From the NCBI GenBank assembly GCA_020726505.1, contig JAHLEZ010000041.1:1-64000 (forward strand): a stretch of 64,000 nucleotides of DNA, read 5' to 3'. Origin of the DNA: Leptodontidium sp. MPI-SDFR-AT-0119 (lineage: Eukaryota; Ascomycota; Leotiomycetes; Helotiales; Leptodontidiaceae). Within the stretch, counting starts at the first letter, position 1. Each line of letters opens with the position of its first letter. Shown in pieces: positions 58,910-64,000 of the stretch. The position numbers and the translations under genes were made by a program. The notes under the pieces were generated by a model. That model worked only from the letters and a program-made list of their open reading frames with translations. It made no database searches and had not been told where the DNA came from.

Positions 58910-59454
58910 CAAACGAGATTGGCGTCAATTTGTTATTGTATTACTGCCTTTAAGAGCTAGCGGAGTATTTCAAGTCTAGTAGTAAATTTGACTTTTCGTG
59001 AAAGTTATAAACAGTGCCTCTGCAAGAAGAAACAAAGAGAGGTGGAAAGTCTGCCGCCCAAGTTAATCTCAAGGCTTTCCTCCATTCCGTCTAGAATACG
59101 AGTCTAGATGGCCATGGTGGATGTGTGTTCATCAAGGCCAAAAGACTAATCTCCCAAATCAGGATAATAATCACTGTAGGTGCTGTGAGAATTCATGAGA
59201 AGTTCCCTGTGATTGTCTTGGATATTTCCAGAGACACGTCTTATCACTCAAAACATCCCTGACGTTGCAAGCGCTGACTACCCCGCTACCCTAGGGGCCG
59301 CGATCGTGAACCAGAATTGGAATTGGCTTTGAGTGCTCCTACTATGCCCGATGGTATTAAAGCCGAAATCGTGGACTTGGCGCCTGTCCCAATTGCTTAG
59401 GACGCTAGCAGATATTAGTTCTTCGCAAGTGTAACGAGAACAACAGTTTAGACA
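58910..59454. other. Intergenic, no gene recognised
   Basis: About 545 bases. A protein-like stretch (LALSAPTMPDGIKAEIVDLA) in one frame near 59320-59395 may be an exon of the following short gene, but no consistent model was found. Confidence 0.35.
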
Positions 59455-59802
59455 ATGGTGACTGTCACGAGAGTGACAACCTCTACGAGTCCACCTGTAA
59501 CGCAGACTATTAATACCAGTAGCTCAACATCTACAATCACGTCAACAGTAGTACAGACTCTAGTAAGCCTGCCTTCTAACTCATGTAGGTTTCGCTAATC
59601 GCTCTTGTCCACTCAGACCACCACCGTCCACGTGACACATCTACAAGACACGACTTCGCGACCGCCTCTTTCCAATTGCGCGAGTACAGCTTCCAGTACA
59701 ATCTATCAAAGCGCCCGACTCAAGCCCCGCTGTCTGCTAAAATATGTTCCGTCAAGAACAACCTCAACCCTTCGTCCATGTCCACAGTTTGCAGCTGACT
59801 AA
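59455..59802 (+). CDS. Short Thr/Ser-rich ORF, possibly a gene fragment
   Basis: Two exons, join(59455..59562, 59617..59802), would give 97 residues. The first 50 are rich in Thr, Val and Ser, with repeated TVT/TST units like the stalk of fungal cell-wall proteins, but no signal peptide or GPI signal is present. The intron has GTAAGC and CACTCAG borders. A minus-strand frame (59720-60061) with protein-like sequence and no ATG overlaps it, so one of the two is accidental. It may be a remnant cut by the transposon that follows. Confidence 0.3.
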
Positions 59803-60479
59803 GTCTGGCCGACCAACCTGAACTCTCATCCATTAAAGCGTCCCAGACTTTGTCTTTCACATCGTATGAGATCTGCGCATCCTGCAGCACCGGCTCAATC
59901 ATCTCAATGGGATTGTTCTTGCGAAGCTGGGGTGGAGATGCAGCGCTTGATGCCAACTGGACCGTGACTTTAGTGGAGAGCGGAATCTTGCCTGGGGTGA
60001 CGGTTTGGCCGTTATGCACTTTGCTAATGTTGGTACAGTCGGACCGCCTCAAAACCGACAAAAATTTAAACTTTAAAAAAGTGGAGATATTTTCTTATAA
60101 GATACTACGTTTATATATTTAAAGCCATTTAGCCTCTTAGCTTTTTTTATTTTACTATATAATTAAAAAGTTATATCCAAATATAAAATAAAAAAACGAC
60201 ATTTCAAAAAAAATGATCCCTTTTTCTTGGCGACGATATAACTTTATAAAACTAAGCCCGATTTGGATAAAAGTGGGTCCGTTAGAAAGCTAGCAATTAG
60301 ACGTATAAGATGGATTAGATAGTTCTTTAAAATGTGGAGGTTTAATAATATATTATTATTGAAGTTCCTTAGCTTCATAATTAAGCGAGCTGAAATATCT
60401 TTAACTTTCAACGTCAACTCTACCTAATATTACTACTACTACACCGGCTATTTCAACCACCACTCTCACAACACTTATT
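59803..60479. mobile_element. Probable left part of a DNA transposon
   Basis: The base composition changes abruptly near 60058, from mixed to very AT-rich, and stays so to the window's end. This fits the left boundary of the transposon whose transposase begins at 60480. Terminal repeats could not be paired because the right end lies outside the window. Confidence 0.4.
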
Positions 60480-63401
60480 ATGGCTCCTTCGAAGCGTAAT
60501 AGAGGCGCTACTCTTGCTAAATCACCTCCTGGATCGCCTATTCGGCCAATCACAAAGCGTCCTCGTCAACAAACACCTGAAGCCTCTGGTTCTTTACCTC
60601 TACCTTTACGCCCTACAAAGCTTATTGTTACCACTACACCTACTGCTTTTAATAGTAGTCAAGTCGACGAATCAGAGTTTAAGGAGGAAAGGAGAGCTCA
60701 AGTGATTAGCGAATCAGAGAGCGAAGAAGAAGAAGATGATGATATTACTCGTACCAATGAGTTTTTAGATCAAGATCTTAAAGAGCTAGGCCGGGATAGG
60801 CTAGACAGGGAGGAAATTGACGAATCAGATATTGAGAAGGAAGTTACTGAAGAGTTTAAAATCTCTAAGTACTTTCGTCAGTCAATAATCGATTTAGAAG
60901 GCAAAGTGGTATTGCCTTCTAAAGAAGTATTCAACGTATTAACGTTTGGTTAGTATCTTCTTATTCTTTTAATAAATATAATAACTAATTTATATATTAG
61001 TTCCTAAAGGCCCTCATAAGAGTAAATTAGCTCCTCTTTCAGAAAAGGGATCAGCCACTCAAAAGAGAGCTAGAGCAGCTCAACGAGAATTAAATCGTCA
61101 AAATTCTCTCCACAAGTCTAAAACTCCCGCACACAATCAGCCTACCCTACAACAACCTCTCACTGGTTTCTTTAAACCAAAACCTCTTATAATAGAGCCT
61201 CCCGACGACGATCCTTTTGAAGATATCGACGATTTAAGCGACGAAGAAGACGAAGAGTTCGATCAACAAGTAGAGGAAGAACTTCGGGCCGAAGATAACT
61301 CTATTGAGTTAGACGATTTCAACGATATCGAATTTACAGATGATCGCAACGAGCTCTTATTGGATTCGCTTATTGGAGATGCTATTAACTTTGGCTTTAC
61401 CGAAATTACTTCTACGCTAAAGACTTATCGAGAGGTTCTTACCGATATTAAGAAGCAAATCAACAACAAGAAGGTTAAGCTTCTCCCTCGGGTACAGTTC
61501 GAATATTCGCTTATTCAACAATATATTCAAAATCTCTTAAAAAAGAGTCCTCGTAGAGGTCGAATCGAAGCCTCTCTCCTTGTTGCCGAAAGTAATCACC
61601 CTACCGGTAAAGGAATAACTCTTGCCCGCAAAATAAGAGCTCTATTTCTTTATTATCGAACGCATAGATCGCTACCCCTTGAAACACGTGGAGGAACTCG
61701 AAAAAATCGATCTTATTTAGACAACGAAGACGTCTTTCAAGCTTGTAGAACTTGGTTATTAGCTCAAAAGCTAGCTACGGTTACACCAAAAGGATTTCGC
61801 TACGCTCTTAATATACAAATCATGCCTCGATTATTAGCTTCGGCTAACAACAACAAGAAGCCCTTATTAAGCAAAACTACTAGGGGAAAGTCAATAAAAC
61901 CTTGGAAAGCTCTCGGTAAAACAGCTACTTATAAGTGGCTAAATCGTCTTGGATTTTACGCTACCGAAGAAAAGAAAGGGGTATATGTTGATGGCCATGA
62001 GAGAGCCGACGTTATCGAGTATCGTCAAAATGAGTTTCTACCAAAAATAGCTCTCTACCAATCGTTTACTACTAATTACGAAGAAGACGAGAATAAGGTT
62101 CTTCAGCCAATTGCTCCAACTCTACCACCGGGGGAGAAAGAGCACGTTATTTACTACCATGACGAGAGTTGCTTTCACGGCAAAGAGTATTCTAAGCGAA
62201 TCTGGCTTCACGAAGATCAACAAAAAATGCCTTCTAAAAGTAAAGGAGGCCTTATTCACGTTTCAGACTTTATAAGTCTTGAAGGGAGGCTTACTATTAG
62301 TCAAAAAGATGCTCGGGAAATCATTTATCCGGGGGGCGACGTTGAATATTGGAATACAAAGGCTCTCTTAAAGCAAGTAGAGAGAGCTATTGATATATTC
62401 GAAGAAAAGCACCCTAATAAGGTAGCTGTCTTTGTTTTCGACCAATCAAGTGCTCACGCTAGCAAAGGGGAAGGTGCTTTAAACGCCTTTAATATGAATC
62501 TTGGTGAGGGTGGAGCTCCTTTACCACAAAAGGTTAGTTTTTCAGTTATACCTGCCTATTTAGGAAGTACTTACTAATTAACTTACTTTTTAGGATACCT
62601 ACTTTCCCCCTGATATTTCTGAAGCTAAGCGAGCTCGCGGGTTAGAGGGTACTATTCAAGAGCTTAATTATAAGGTTGAGAAGGTTATTAAGGTGCCAGT
62701 TAAAGGCTACCCTAATAAAAAGAGAGTCAAGAAGACTATTGTGGAAGAAACGCCAAAAGGACTTAAACAGATCCTTGCCGAGAGAGGTTGTTTACCTTTA
62801 GGTAAGTATTATTCTTTAAATTTAAAGTAATATATTAATAACTTATAGGGAAAAAGCTACTAAAGGCTAAGTGCACCGGAGACAGCAAATGCACTAATAT
62901 TCTTTCTTGGCCTTCAAAAAAGGTTGCTACTTGTTGCTTGGCGAGGATTTTAGCTAATCACAAAGACTTCTTTGAACAAAAGTCGGCTCTTGAAGAGCTA
63001 CTCTTGTCTAGGGGTCATAAGTGTCTCTTTTTACCGAAGTTTCACTGCGAGCTAAACCCGATTGAGATGTATTGGGCGTTTTGTAAGAACTTATATCGAC
63101 AGGTTTGGAAAGAGACTTTTCCAGAAGTAAGTTATTAACTTATTTTAAAATTTAATAACTAATAAACCTTTAGGCTAAAGAAGTAGCTTTAAAAGCTTTG
63201 AATTCTTGTCCTCTTGATACGCTACGCAGATATATTAATAGAGCTTCACGCTTTATGGATGCTTACCGAAAGGGGCTTAGCTTTAAGCAAACTGCGTGGT
63301 GTGTAAAGAAACAGAGTGGCCATAGAACTATCTCTGAGATTATGATGAAGGAGTTTGATATAGTCCCAAAGAACCAAGTAGAGGTTGACGAGTTAGCTTG
63401 A
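60480..63401 (+). CDS. Large intact DDE transposase, IS630/Tc1-like
   Basis: Five exons: join(60480..60948, 61001..62532, 62594..62801, 62849..63126, 63174..63401), 904 residues, no internal stop. The four introns are AT-rich, 47-61 nt, with GTTAGT or GTAAGT donors. The N-terminus (about 1-280) is disordered and acidic, with basic and Asp/Glu-rich patches. A DNA-binding region lies around residues 290-460. The catalytic triad is D544 in YYHDES, D637 in FVFDQSS and E809 in CELNPIEMYW. The last motif resembles the DLNPIE of IS630/Tc1/mariner enzymes, but the second and third acids are 172 residues apart, so the group is unusual. Codon use is A/T-rich, unlike its neighbours, which points to a recent arrival or mobile origin. 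Confidence 0.8.
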
Positions 63402-64000
63402 TTTTATTAGTTAGATTTTGTATTTATTTGCTAGCGCGGTAGCTAGCTTAGCAGTTATAAAAGTGCTTTATTTAGAATCCTCTTAAGAATCAGGTATCTC
63501 TCTCTCTGACTTTGTCTTAAAACCTTCGTCTAACTCTATTATCTCAAAGGTTATAACTCCTCTAAACTAACGACAAGATACGCCAAAATCGTTATTTATA
63601 ATCTACTTTTAACCTCCCCTAATAATAGTAGCCCTAACCCTCTTATTCTTTTGTAATAAAGCTTTAATTAGTTCTTTAGAAGCTTCTGTAACTCAACTAA
63701 CGTGTATCTCAATTGTTATATTAACTTCGTTTGAAGAGAGATAATATAAAGATAGACCTATAAATTAAGTTAATTATATATTATAATATCAAATAGATTA
63801 AATTAAATATACCTCTGCCTCTAAGGAAGCGACTTAATTGAGAAGTAATCGTTCGATATTTAATATTGTAGCTCTCTCTAATAGAGAATCGTCGAGAGTT
63901 ATAAAAGTCTCCTGATACGACTAGCGTAAAATATACTATTAATAATGCTCTTTCAAATGGATTAATTACTTACAGATAATTGTCGCTTGATTAGCCATAA
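63402..64000. mobile_element. AT-rich right part of the transposon
   Basis: No frame of note. The sequence is AT-rich with many CTAA/TATTA words and probably belongs to the element. Its terminal repeat is not in the window. Confidence 0.4.

Overview
The window reads as a filamentous ascomycete (Pezizomycotina) chromosome segment. The evidence is: genes split by many 45-150 nt introns with GT...RCTRAC...YAG signals, fungal-type carbohydrate enzymes, HET-domain genes, a patatin/NB-ARC/TPR receptor, a dispersed 5S rRNA gene and a tRNA-Glu with an 18-nt intron. No bacterial features are present. The order Helotiales or a relative is only a guess. Gene models below were spliced by hand; in each, the exon lengths sum to a multiple of three unless stated.

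Left part (0-24 kb) is an ordinary metabolic region: an amidase (458-2515, minus), a small fungal-specific protein (3067-4014), two short proline-rich single-pass membrane proteins (4190-4649 and 5568-6095, minus), a GH79 glycosidase (7329-9029), a GH43/CBM35 beta-galactosidase-type enzyme (9801-12418), a hypothetical protein (12493-13528, minus), an AT-hook/membrane protein (14619-15740), an aldehyde dehydrogenase (17134-18914), a secreted GH31 alpha-glucosidase (20068-23099) and a small unknown protein (23409-24072). The three secreted glycosidases suggest polysaccharide use, but ordinary genes lie between them.

The middle (24-47 kb) is accessory. It holds two intact HET-domain genes, an alpha/beta-hydrolase remnant, an NmrA-like gene, a foldback repeat and a multi-exon ABCC transporter with one unexplained frame break. 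It continues with a tRNA-Glu, a 5S rRNA gene, and two HET pseudogenes. The first HET pseudogene carries an inserted, dead Tc1/mariner-type element. The stop codons in the dead genes are mostly of the C-to-T type, as expected from RIP-like decay.

The right part (46-64 kb) holds a three-exon T5orf172 (GIY-YIG-like) protein with two C/C/CxxH modules, a fungal NLR (patatin, NB-ARC, TPR), a zone of decayed DNA with 5S fragments, and a 1026-residue fungal-specific protein with a possible PD-(D/E)XK motif and a C4 zinc knuckle. It ends in a long, intact, AT-rich DNA transposon whose right end lies outside the window.

The most unusual signals are: truncated 5S rRNA pieces that share one breakpoint (a possible 5S-derived SINE), the frame break in the ABCC transporter, the two-module zinc/T5orf172 protein, the PD-(D/E)XK-like protein beside an NLR, and the large apparently live transposon.
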